In this document: in pieces, positions 1 to 5,742 of the stretch | How the letters are laid out: every line of letters starts with the position of its first letter | Position numbering within the stretch: the stretch's first letter is position 1 | Source of the DNA: Xanthobacteraceae bacterium | GTDB lineage: Bacteria; Pseudomonadota; Alphaproteobacteria; Rhizobiales; Xanthobacteraceae | NCBI GenBank assembly: GCA_030043175.1 | Contig: JASHYD010001384.1 | Coordinates: 1-6,679 of the forward strand | DNA: 6,679 nucleotides | Reading direction: 5' to 3' | Program-made: the position numbers and the translations under genes | The notes under the pieces: generated by a model | The model's input: the letters and a program-made list of their open reading frames with translations, nothing else | Told to the model about the DNA's origin: nothing | Database searches by the model: none

Positions 1-245
1 GCGTTGACCATGACGCTCGCCACTGCTCCATGCTGCCGGAAGCCCTCGAGCAGCCGATAAATGCCGCGCTTGACCCCGTACGCGGCCCACGAGATCGCCA
101 TGGTGTCGAGCACGCCCGCCGGCAGCGGGTTTCCCATCGGGCTGATGCCGGGAGCCTTGCCGTCGGACCACGCCTCAAGGCAAACGTTGAAGACGACTGC
201 GGTTCGCTTGTCGCTGGGCCACAACCAGTTTGCGGGGTTCGTCAT
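1..245 (-). CDS. Polysaccharide deacetylase (NodB-like) family protein, N-terminal part only
   Basis: The reverse strand reads open from an ATG at 245 to the left edge, giving 81 N-terminal residues starting MTNPANWLWPSDKRTAVVFN. The layout is that of the PuuE-like / polysaccharide-deacetylase family (carbohydrate esterase 4 fold): a Trp-Pro start, a first beta strand (TAVVFNVCLEAW) where classical members carry the metal-binding Asp motif, a Pro/Gly-rich stretch (PMGNPLPAGVLD), then SWAAYGVKRGIYRLLEGF and a second strand (ASVMVN) at the cut. Family members hydrolyse N-acyl or related C-N bonds; some act on purine or amide substrates rather than sugars. A good ribosome binding site (AAGGAG, complement of 257-262) lies 11 bases upstream and fixes the start. 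No signal peptide is visible, so it is probably cytoplasmic. The catalytic His residues lie beyond the window, so activity cannot be judged. Family call fairly sure, substrate unknown. Confidence 0.82.
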   Translation of the reverse strand, partial: MTNPANWLWPSDKRTAVVFNVCLEAWSDGKAPGISPMGNPLPAGVLDTMAISWAAYGVKRGIYRLLEGFRQHGAVASVMVN

Positions 246-747
246 GCCGCGCCGCGCTCCTTGGTTTTCCGGGCATGTCATAACAGGCCGGGTCAGAGCG
301 GGCAAAGGCGCAGCAGTGAGCCGGCAACCGGCGCCTCCGGCGCCTTTGCCAAAGCCGTCCAAGCCCTGACCCCTCTCCGCATGGTTGTCCGCCGTCTCAG
401 TGCAGCACGTTTCGGTCGATGATGGGCCCGCCAGAACAGGCGGCTGGCACTGGCGGCGAAAGCCGTCCCTTGGAGATCGCAGCACGCGAGCCGAGAGCCT
501 CGCCAAGACCTGCTCAACAAACCCATCATGCGAGCCCGCGAACGTATCCGGCCAATGACGGCCACCTTACGAAGGGCGCAAAGGAGCCGGCTCAGCCTCA
601 AAGCGCGTGATGGTGATCGTGACCGCCCGACAGAGGACCTTCAGAACAGCACGGTGGTTCCTTCCCGCCCGCGAAACCATTCAGGGATTTGGCCTGCGTC
701 CGCGGATGACCGTCTCGCGAATCCTGCTTAGCGCGATCACATCGCCG
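246..747. other. Long intergenic stretch without a convincing gene
   Basis: About 500 bp between the deacetylase-like gene and the first operator palindrome. Open frames exist on both strands, but their translations are Arg/Ala/Pro-rich, low in complexity and match no family I recognise. None has a good ribosome binding site joined to a plausible N-terminus, so I read them as chance frames in GC-rich DNA. The left end carries a hairpin (301-350). The rest could hold a decayed gene, a long leader or a small RNA, but nothing in the sequence shows which. Confidence 0.5.
301..350. repeat. Inverted repeat / hairpin
   Basis: Arms GGCAAAGGCGC (301-311) and GCGCCTTTGCC (340-350) are perfect 11-bp inverted repeats around a 28-base loop. 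The loop holds a smaller CCGG/CCGG inverted pair, and the direct repeat GGCGCC-TCC-GGCGCC overlaps the loop and the right arm. There is no T-run on either side, so it is not a standard intrinsic terminator. It sits upstream of the minus-strand deacetylase-like gene, so it could lie in that gene's leader or be an intergenic palindromic repeat. Confidence 0.45.
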
Positions 748-766
748 TGACCGAACCGTTCGGTCA
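748..766. promoter_or_regulatory. Operator-like perfect palindrome, copy 1
   Basis: Half-sites TGACCGAAC (748-756) and GTTCGGTCA (758-766) form a perfect 19-bp palindrome around a central C at 757. Length, symmetry and the GACCG...CGGTC core are typical of TetR/AcrR-family operators (established knowledge of that family). It lies 77 bp upstream of the first small-protein ATG and just upstream of a candidate -35 element. The cognate regulator is not in the window. Confidence 0.65.
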
Positions 767-795
767 TTGATTTATGCTGGCGTAAGTCATATTGA
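767..795 (+). promoter_or_regulatory. Candidate sigma-70-like promoter between operators 1 and 2
   Basis: TTGATT (767-772) as -35 and TATTGA (790-795) as -10 are separated by 17 bases, on the strand of the two small secreted-protein genes. The -35 abuts operator copy 1 and the -10 overlaps the left half of copy 2, an arrangement that would let a bound repressor block polymerase. The hexamers are only partial matches; CATATT (788-793) is an alternative -10 with a short spacer. The call rests mostly on position. Confidence 0.35.
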
Positions 796-812
796 CTGAA
801 CCGTTCGGTCAA
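792..812. promoter_or_regulatory. Operator-like palindrome, copy 2
   Basis: Half-sites TTGACTGAAC (792-801) and GTTCGGTCAA (803-812) surround a central C at 802. There is one mismatched pair (797/807). Over 19 bp it differs from copy 1 at a single position (797) and extends the symmetry by one base pair. The centres of copies 1 and 2 are 45 bp apart. It ends 30 bases before the ATG at 843. An in-frame TTG at 792 lies inside this site and could be mistaken for a start codon. Confidence 0.65.
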
Positions 813-828
813 CAATCGGACGCCAACC

Positions 829-835
829 AGGAGAA
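829..835 (+). promoter_or_regulatory. Ribosome binding site that sets the first small-protein start
   Basis: AGGAGAA at 829-835 is 7 bases before the ATG at 843. The paralogue has the same arrangement, with AGGAGAAGG at 1072-1080 before the ATG at 1085. This favours 843 over the longer in-frame TTG start at 792. Confidence 0.75.
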
Positions 836-842
836 AAATACC

Positions 843-1040
843 ATGTTCGCCAAAGTCGCATTCGGACTGGCCGTTGTTCTTGCCACCGCTTCGGGCGCGC
901 TCGCCACAACGAGGACGTCCAGTATTGCCCCGGCCCACGACACGCACAGCGTGTACAACCCGAGCGGCGCTTATGTCGGCACAGACCCGGACCTCAACGT
1001 TCGCTTCGAATTGAACCGGGACTGGGCGCGGGGCCGCTAA
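843..1040 (+). CDS. Small secreted protein of unknown function, copy 1 (65 aa)
   Basis: This gene encodes 65 residues starting MFAKVAFGLAVVLATASGALA, a clear Sec signal peptide with a likely cut after ALA at residue 21. The mature peptide is about 44 residues and ends in a conserved core (VYNPSGAYVGTDPD at 37-50, then RFELNRD at 54-60). It resembles short uncharacterised exported proteins found in Bradyrhizobium-type genomes; I know of no assigned role. It has no Cys, no membrane anchor and no catalytic motif, so a periplasmic or secreted structural, binding or stress-related role is only a guess. The ATG at 843 is preferred over the TTG at 792 because of the ribosome binding site and the match to the paralogue downstream. 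Two operator-like palindromes lie just upstream, pointing to tight ligand-controlled expression. Confidence 0.82.
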   Translation: MFAKVAFGLAVVLATASGALATTRTSSIAPAHDTHSVYNPSGAYVGTDPDLNVRFELNRDWARGR

Positions 1041-1044
1041 TTGA

Positions 1045-1063
1045 TGACTGAGCCATTCGGTCA
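1045..1063. promoter_or_regulatory. Operator-like palindrome, copy 3 (degenerate)
   Basis: TGACTGAGC (1045-1053), central C (1054) and ATTCGGTCA (1055-1063) match copy 2 at 17 of 19 positions but have three mismatched pairs. It sits 4 bases after the stop of the first small gene and 21 bases before the ATG of the second. It may be a weak second operator or only a relic carried along by the tandem duplication. Confidence 0.5.
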
Positions 1064-1084
1064 ATCGCCATAGGAGAAGGTACC

Positions 1085-1282
1085 ATGTTCACCAAAGCCG
1101 CATTTGGACTAGCGCTCGTCCTCGCTACTGCTTCGGGCGCAGCGGCCATGAAGGCTGACAGCAGCAGCCTGAGCCATAGCTCGTACACCAATGTGTACAA
1201 CCCCTTAGGTGCCTATGTCGGCACCGACCCCGACCTCAACATTCGCTTCGAACTCAATCGGGACCGGGGACGGGGAAAGTGA
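1085..1282 (+). CDS. Small secreted protein of unknown function, copy 2 (65 aa)
   Basis: This is a paralogue of the gene just upstream. Both are 65 residues, align without gaps and share about 43 of 65 positions by my count. Identity is concentrated in the signal peptide (MFTKAAFGLALVLATASGAAA, cut near residue 21) and the C-terminal core (VYNPLGAYVGTDPD, RFELNRD). Residues 22-36 are almost entirely different, Ser-rich here (SSSLSHSS). Its ribosome binding site is AGGAGAAGG at 1072-1080. The 44-bp gap from gene 1, with a strong terminator only after gene 2, suggests one transcript, although the degenerate palindrome between them could give separate control. The final Trp of the core region in copy 1 (residue 61) is Arg here. 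Function unknown. Confidence 0.82.
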   Translation: MFTKAAFGLALVLATASGAAAMKADSSSLSHSSYTNVYNPLGAYVGTDPDLNIRFELNRDRGRGK

Positions 1283-1297
1283 GCCGCCGAGAACGCA

Positions 1298-1317
1298 GGC
1301 CGGCCTTCGGGCCGGCC
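1298..1317 (+). terminator. UUCG-loop hairpin, likely terminator of the small-gene pair
   Basis: GGCCGGCC (1298-1305), loop TTCG (1306-1309) and GGCCGGCC (1310-1317) form a perfect 8-bp all-GC stem with a very stable C(UUCG)G tetraloop, starting 16 bases after the stop of the second small gene. A pyrimidine-rich stretch (GCCTCTTGCTC) follows in place of a long T-run. It separates the small genes from the protease-like gene, which favours the ATG at 1381 over a GTG at 1279 as the protease start. Confidence 0.6.
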
Positions 1318-1380
1318 GCCTCTTGCTCAACGGCGCCAAAGAAAACGCATCGCCATTGGACTTCAACGTGGATTAGCACC

Positions 1381-2184
1381 ATGCGAACGCCCCTAAAAAT
1401 AATTGCCCTCAGCCTCACGGTTACGGCCGGAAGCCTGAACGCCCACGCCAGCGTGCCGCTGCCCCTGCTCCAACAGACCACCGGCGCCCCGTCGCTTGCC
1501 CCGCTTCTCAAGCGGATAACGCCGGCGGTCGTCAGCATTGCGGTCAAAGGCGGCGCAAACTCGGCGACGAATTCCTCGCCAAAGGGTCAACGGGCGCAGC
1601 GGCCCACGCGCGACCTTGGCTCCGATCATGGGCTGCGACCGGCCGGCTCCGGTGTGGTGATCAACGCGGCAGACGGGATCATCATCACCAACGCTCACGT
1701 CGTCGCTGGGGCCGACGAGATCACCGTAGCCGTAGCCGATGGCCGTGAGTTGCAGGCCGAACCGGTCGGCGCCGATGCCCGTACCGGTGTGGCTGTGATC
1801 AGGGTGCGAGAAAAGATGCCGGAGGCCATTCCGATCGGCAATTCAGATCGGCTCGAGGTCGGTGATTTCGTGCTCGCCATCGGAAACCCGTTTGTGGTCG
1901 GCCAGACGGTGACCTCCGGGATCGTCAGCGCGCTGCACCGCAGCAAGCTCGGAATCGAGGAATACGAAGACTTCATTCAAACCGATGCCGCGATCTATCC
2001 TGGAAATTCAGGCGGAGCCCTGGTCGATCTGCGGGGCGAGCTGGTCGGCATCAACACCGCCTTCCTCGGCGCAGGCAACACCAATCCGGGGATGGGATTT
2101 GCCATTCCGGTAAGCGTCGTGCGCTCCGTCGCAGATCAGATCATCAAAAATGGCGAAGCCCGCCGCGGCCAGCTGATATTCTGA
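1381..2184 (+). CDS. Trypsin-like (HtrA/DegP-type) protein, PDZ-less, catalytic Asp missing
   Basis: This gene encodes 267 residues with a Sec signal peptide (residues 1 to about 23, ending NAHAS) and a trypsin-like S1C domain at about 40-257. The catalytic His is in TNAHVV (H106) and the catalytic Ser in GNSGGAL (S210), within a YPGNSGG context typical of periplasmic HtrA/Deg proteases. The third triad residue is absent: where the family has an Asp (R-T/S-D-L/I-A-V), this protein reads RTGVAVI with Gly at 136 (codon GGT at 1786-1788, one transition from GAT). The chain stops at RRGQLIF, where family members enter their PDZ domain, so it has 267 residues rather than the usual 450-500. The ATG at 1381 begins a good signal peptide but has only a weak ribosome binding site. 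It may be a decaying gene or a non-proteolytic binding protein. Family certain, activity doubtful. Confidence 0.85.
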   Translation: MRTPLKIIALSLTVTAGSLNAHASVPLPLLQQTTGAPSLAPLLKRITPAVVSIAVKGGANSATNSSPKGQRAQRPTRDLGSDHGLRPAGSGVVINAADGIIITNAHVVAGADEITVAVADGRELQAEPVGADARTGVAVIRVREKMPEAIPIGNSDRLEVGDFVLAIGNPFVVGQTVTSGIVSALHRSKLGIEEYEDFIQTDAAIYPGNSGGALVDLRGELVGINTAFLGAGNTNPGMGFAIPVSVVRSVADQIIKNGEARRGQLIF

Positions 2185-2191
2185 TGATCCA

Positions 2192-3218
2192 CTAAAAAAT
2201 CCCCAGCGCATTGAAATTGTCGCGGTTCCGCCAGACAGGGCGGTCAGCTGCACCGTCGTGAAGAACTCCCACTGCTTGCGCGCCGCCGCTTCCCTGGCGG
2301 CATCTTCGAAATAGCCGTTATCGACCAGCGGCATACCCATCACGGCAATCGAAATCAGATGGACCGGGCGATTGGCGGCCTCGCCGCTGCCGCCGACGAT
2401 CCCGGACGCCTGCACGTCGTTGACGGCATCGCTGCCAAGGAGCGCGACGGTCGCGCTGCTTGAGCCACGGCATCACGGAGGCGTGCAATCCCGCCGCTTC
2501 GCGCGCCTGGGGCCACGGTCCCCGGGCGGCGCGCAGCGCCCACCGGCCGGTACGGATCAGAACCGCATCGCCGCTACCGATCTGGACATTGGCAAATTTC
2601 TCCCATGCCTCGAGGTCTTCGGCATAGATCGGCACATGCGGATCGAGCCACGCGACGCCCTTGAGCAGCGGCATGTCGACGAGGGCCGCCCGCGTCGCAA
2701 AACCCGGACCCATGCGGTCGATGGCGTTTCTCGAACAGCCGTTCTCGGTGGCCGACGGATGGCCGTTGTAGACCACCACCTTGCCGTCGCGCAGCAGGGT
2801 GTAGTGGCACAGTGCATCGAGGTGCGAGTTGGTGCCGTCGTGAAGGCCGTAGCTGATGGTGTCGAGCGCGCCACGCGTCTCGCCGGGCTTTCGCGAAACG
2901 CGCCAGCGAGATGACCGTTCCGTCCTTGACGAGTCGCAGTGCCTGTTTGGTTTTTTCCGGCGTCACAAGATTGAGCGTGCCACGCTCATCGTCCTTGCCC
3001 CAGCGCCCCCAATTGGAGAACGACTGTTCCATCCCCACCACTTGCTCGAAGGTCATGCGATGGCCCGGCTCCTGGGTTGACGGGTGCGGTGCGATCGGGC
3101 TTGCGGTCAGCGCCGGCCTCTGCGCCTGGGTCGCCGTCATGGCGAGCGAGCTTGCAAGGAGCGACAAGCCCGCAAGTGCAACCGTCCTGAGTGTCAACAT
3201 TGTGTGGCGCTGGCGCAT
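2192..3218 (-). pseudogene. Cyclase / kynurenine-formamidase-like family protein, broken by frameshifts
   Basis: Read from an ATG at 3218 (ribosome binding site GGGGAGG, complement of 3224-3230), this gene has a Sec signal peptide (MLTLRTVALAGLSLLASSLA, ending ATQAQ), then MTFEQVVGMEQSFSNWGRWG and onward in one frame. The frame changes near 2889-2891 (one base too many) into GALDTISYGLHDGTNSHLDA. It changes near 2449-2450 (one base too many) into VALLGSDAVNDVQASG. It changes again near 2212-2222 (one base missing) to end NFNALGIF at a TAG (2192-2194). Joined, these give about 341 residues of the metal-dependent cyclase family (PF04199 type), with the HDGTNSHLDALCH metal/active-site motif at 2804-2842. 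Members open or hydrolyse cyclic or amide substrates such as N-formylkynurenine; the exported form suggests a periplasmic role. As written it would not be made intact. Sequencing errors remain an alternative. Confidence 0.8.
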
Positions 3219-3245
3219 GGGAGCCTCCCCAGAGTTTCTGTTATT

Positions 3246-3255
3246 TGTCCGGACA
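3246..3255. promoter_or_regulatory. Operator-like palindrome upstream of the cyclase gene
   Basis: TGTCCGGACA is a perfect 10-bp palindrome centred about 32 bases upstream of the cyclase ATG (3218, minus strand). TTGT-N-ACAA-type palindromes are typical of GntR-family regulators; the outermost T/C pair (3245/3256) does not match here. Such a short site can occur by chance, so the position is the main support. Confidence 0.35.
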
Positions 3256-3384
3256 CTCTTGATGTCGTGCAGCAGCGCACGCAGCAAGCGCAGCGCGAGC
3301 TGCTCCGTCGTCGATCGCGCCGCTGACAGATCGGGTTTCCCGCTCGTTCAACCGGTCCTGAACGCACTGCGCCTGCCTCGCCGA

Positions 3385-4452
3385 TCAGGCGGCCTTCTTA
3401 CGATTGATCTCCAGCCGCGCGTCGACCAGCGCGACGCCGGCGTCGATGACCGGGTGATGCAGGCCCTTCTGGGCGGCGATCAGCTGAACGAGCTTGTCAG
3501 CGCGCTCGATGTTGGGCGCGCCGTTCTGCAGCGCGCGCGCAGCCGAGGCCGGCCGGGTCAGGCTCATTGCTGCCGCCGCGTATTTCTCGAACGGCACGAG
3601 ATCACTCGCGGCGGCGCCGAGCTTGACGCAGAGGTCGAACACGAAATTGTATACCGATCGCGACTCCTCAAGATTGGAGTGCACGGCCTCCTGCGCGGTC
3701 CGTATGCCGTCCCGGGTGATGCAGCGGTAGTTGCCGGCGAGCAGCATCGCCCACTTGGCGAGCGGCACGAAGATCGAGTCGTGGACCTTGAGCTTCACCG
3801 GCAGCTCGAGCCTGCCTTCCGGCACGTCGAAGCGCACCGCTTCAATCTCCTTTTCAAGCTGGCGCAACATCGCCGTGTACCGGTCGTCGGCGAACCTTGC
3901 CACCTTGAAATTGGTCGGCAGCGTTACCTGCAGGACATTGACCTTTTCGTCCGGCGGCCGGATCGCCTGCGGGTCAGGGCTGCACAGCGTCACCAATTGC
4001 GGGTCGAAGCTGTCCCACACGCTTGGGTCCGTATAGGCGGCCTTCAGTCCGTCGTAATTGAGGCCGGGGATGCGCTTGACGTACGGCAGCGGCGGCATGT
4101 TCATAATCGACATGCACGGCACCTTCGACTTGGCTACGACATCGAGCAGCTCGCGCACACCGGGTGACCGGTATTGCGGCTCCTGCATGGCGAGCCCCAC
4201 CAGGTCGAAGTCGGCGGGATTGACGCCGCTTGCACCGCTAGCGGAGACCTTACCGGGCAGCTTGCGCGAATCGATTTCGACCAGGTCCTTGCGCCCTTTC
4301 ACAGGCAAGCGGACGCGAAAGCCCTCCGCGTTGATAAGGTCGGCTTCCGCGGGCAGGCAGACGAGCGTCACGCTGTGGCCGCCGAACAGAAGCTTCGAGG
4401 CGAGCAGCGATCCGTAGGACGCCCCCATAATCAGGATGTCGTAAGTGGCCAT
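3385..4452 (-). CDS. Ketopantoate reductase-like (ApbA/PanE family) oxidoreductase
   Basis: This intact gene encodes 355 residues. The N-terminus (YDILIMGASYGSLLASKLL, residues 4-22) is a Rossmann strand-loop-helix with a Gly-rich turn (GASYGS at 10-15) for NAD(P)H. VPCMSIMNMPPLPY at 111-124 corresponds to the family segment with the substrate-binding Asn. A second, helical half carries VPLAKWAMLLAGNYRCITRDG at 229-249, in the place of the family's Lys/Asn region. At 355 residues it is longer than housekeeping PanE (about 300), so I expect a divergent dehydrogenase in a catabolic setting rather than pantothenate synthesis. A ribosome binding site (GGAG, complement of 4461-4464) lies 8 bases before the ATG. 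It shares direction with the cyclase pseudogene (166 bp downstream) and the secreted unknown (239 bp upstream). There is no signal peptide, so it is cytoplasmic. The substrate is unknown. Confidence 0.8.
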   Translation of the reverse strand: MATYDILIMGASYGSLLASKLLFGGHSVTLVCLPAEADLINAEGFRVRLPVKGRKDLVEIDSRKLPGKVSASGASGVNPADFDLVGLAMQEPQYRSPGVRELLDVVAKSKVPCMSIMNMPPLPYVKRIPGLNYDGLKAAYTDPSVWDSFDPQLVTLCSPDPQAIRPPDEKVNVLQVTLPTNFKVARFADDRYTAMLRQLEKEIEAVRFDVPEGRLELPVKLKVHDSIFVPLAKWAMLLAGNYRCITRDGIRTAQEAVHSNLEESRSVYNFVFDLCVKLGAAASDLVPFEKYAAAAMSLTRPASAARALQNGAPNIERADKLVQLIAAQKGLHHPVIDAGVALVDARLEINRKKAA

Positions 4453-4691
4453 GGCAGCGACTCCGCGGTTTGAGTGGGCAAAAGCGAAACGTCCTGATTG
4501 TGAGAACAGCCGCTTCGGATATCAAGCGCGGAGCTTCGGCAAAATCGCTGTGCGCCGGAGCCGCACAAACATCGCGGCGATCTTGCACCGCGATGCCAAT
4601 CGTCCTTCGGCAAGAGAGGCCACCCCGCAGAGGACCCGGCCATAAATGGCAATTTCACGGCCGGCTTTGCCCACGCTACCACGCGAGCTCC

Positions 4692-5531
4692 TTACTTGCG
4701 CGCTTTGAAATATCGTAAGTCCGGCGGTGGCTGGTCCTTACGCGTCGGCATCAGGTAGCCGTCGGCACTGAGGAAGTAGTCTTCCTTGCCGACCACCACG
4801 TGACGGTTGTTCTCGGTGCAATTGTCTTCGAACCAGATGACGTTGCGGTCGCGGCGATAACGTTTGTTGACGGTCCATGGGCGGGTCAGCGCGTGATCAA
4901 TGGTCGTGATGTCGTTATGCAGGGTGTCGGGGTCAGCTTTGTCGAGATAAATGCGTTCCACGATGACCGATTCGTTGTCGTCATGCAGCGGTATGCCGCT
5001 CGGTTCGTAGGTGCGCGGCCCCTTGAAGTTGCGCGTCTCGACCGTGAGGGTGTCGAAGCGGCCGTCGCCGTCGGTATCGAGCCATTTCCCGATCGAGTAG
5101 CCCGCAAAGGACGGCTCGATCTCGGTCGGCCACTTGCGCCCATCGGTGTAGATGCGGCGCGGCAGGAACGGATGGAAGTTCACGTAGGTGATATTCGGCA
5201 GGACGACAAATTCGATCGGCCACGCCACCGACATCATCCGCGGCATGCCGTTGGTTCGGCAGGTGACGAGATTGTCGCCGCCTTGTCCGCCCGCCGCCTG
5301 GTCGGCAAGGCTTGCCTCCAGCACGGCCTGATATTCGGGAGTGAGCGGCGCCTGCTGTGCAAGGCCCGGAGGCTTGCTGACATCCCACTGGAATCCTACC
5401 CCTGGCGGGCGCATCCATTGACCGGACCAGTCCGGATATTTGGTTTCGTCGAACGCGACGGCGACCGTGTTTGCTGCCATCATCAGGGCTGCGGCGATCG
5501 TCGCCGCGCACAGTGTGCTTGGGCTGAGCAT
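4692..5531 (-). CDS. Secreted protein of unknown function (PDWSGQW-type, 279 aa)
   Basis: A 279-residue protein with a Sec signal peptide (cut near AVA, residue 26), so periplasmic or secreted. The mature part opens with YPDWSGQWMRPPG, followed by alternating short strands that suggest a beta-rich, possibly lipocalin-like fold. At 152-160 it has DTDGDGRFD, a calcium-loop-like D-x-D-x-D-G motif, then TLTVETRNFKGPRTY and HDDNESVIVERIYL. Cys91 and Cys238 could form a disulfide in the periplasm. I recognise this as a type of conserved hypothetical protein found near aromatic- or xenobiotic-catabolism genes in soil proteobacteria, but I know of no proven function. The start is well set by GGAGGA (complement of 5537-5542) close upstream. 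A 12-bp palindrome lies just before it. It shares direction with the oxidoreductase downstream (239 bp gap) and may or may not be co-transcribed. Confidence 0.78.
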   Translation of the reverse strand: MLSPSTLCAATIAAALMMAANTVAVAFDETKYPDWSGQWMRPPGVGFQWDVSKPPGLAQQAPLTPEYQAVLEASLADQAAGGQGGDNLVTCRTNGMPRMMSVAWPIEFVVLPNITYVNFHPFLPRRIYTDGRKWPTEIEPSFAGYSIGKWLDTDGDGRFDTLTVETRNFKGPRTYEPSGIPLHDDNESVIVERIYLDKADPDTLHNDITTIDHALTRPWTVNKRYRRDRNVIWFEDNCTENNRHVVVGKEDYFLSADGYLMPTRKDQPPPDLRYFKARK

Positions 5532-5549
5532 GATGGTCCTCCAGACTCG

Positions 5550-5561
5550 GCACGATCGTGC
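5550..5561. promoter_or_regulatory. Perfect 12-bp palindrome upstream of the secreted unknown
   Basis: GCACGATCGTGC is a perfect palindrome centred 24 bases upstream of the ATG at 5531 (minus strand), just beyond the ribosome binding site. It could be an operator in the leader or a chance palindrome in GC-rich DNA. It does not resemble the GACCG-type operators near 750-1060. Confidence 0.3.
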
Positions 5562-5598
5562 AGAATAGAGATTTTTGCAACGAGATCGTCCGCCTTAT

Positions 5599-5619
5599 CC
5601 TCCCTGCAAGCAGGGGAGG
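5599..5619. repeat. Hairpin in the divergent intergenic region
   Basis: CCTCCCTGC (5599-5607) and GCAGGGGAGG (5610-5619) form a stem with one bulged G around a short CAAG loop. The genes on either side diverge from this region, so it is not a terminator for either. CCTCCC...GGGAGG palindromes of this kind are frequent intergenic repeats in Rhizobiales genomes, and this may be one. Confidence 0.4.
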
Positions 5620-5742
5620 CTAGGGGGCCGCCGCGGCGATGACGGGTGACTTGGACGGGCGGCGACGTGTCTTGCGATCGCGCCTCAATGGAGTAAGTTC
5701 AGGGCCCCCGCAGGACCCAAAACGCCAGAGGAGAGCAAGGCC

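Larger units (their letters stand above)
792..1282 (+). repeat. Tandem duplication of operator plus small secreted-protein gene
   Basis: Operator 2 plus gene 1 (792-1040) and operator 3 plus gene 2 (1045-1282) are two diverged copies of one unit. Both have an operator-like palindrome, an AGGAGAA ribosome binding site, the bases ACCATGTTC at the start and a 198-bp reading frame. Start codons are 242 bp apart. The second leader is 10 bases shorter. Signal peptide and C-terminal core are conserved, while the middle has diverged. Confidence 0.75.

Noticed and set aside
792..842. In-frame TTG start at 792 giving an 82-residue first small protein
   Set aside because: It lies inside the operator palindrome, has no ribosome binding site, and would put 17 charged residues before the signal peptide; the paralogue starts at the equivalent of 843.
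681..1064. Minus-strand open frame of 127 codons over the operators and first small gene, considered as a regulator
   Set aside because: It shows no helix-turn-helix, is Arg/Gly-rich, and lies opposite a clearly better supported gene.
1279..1380. GTG at 1279 overlapping the stop of the second small gene (GTGA), which would extend the protease N-terminus by 34 residues and suggest translational coupling
   Set aside because: The extension is basic, low-complexity and crosses the UUCG hairpin; it would bury the clear signal peptide that begins at 1381.
3275..3335. CAG/GCG-rich stretch with short inverted repeats between the oxidoreductase and cyclase genes, considered as a repeat or array
   Set aside because: No regular unit length or spacing; it is compositional bias rather than an ordered repeat.
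2911..4167. Plus-strand open frame of 418 codons
   Set aside because: It is antisense to the cyclase and the ketopantoate-reductase-like gene, both of which show clear family motifs; its translation matches nothing and is a high-GC shadow frame.
4636..4664. CCGGCC / GGCCGG inverted repeat downstream of the secreted unknown, considered as its terminator
   Set aside because: Only a 6-bp stem with a 17-base loop and no T-run; self-complementary GC hexamers like this are frequent by chance here.
4800..5642. Plus-strand open frame of 280 codons
   Set aside because: It lies opposite the secreted 279-residue protein, which has a signal peptide, ribosome binding site and coherent motifs; the plus-strand reading has none.
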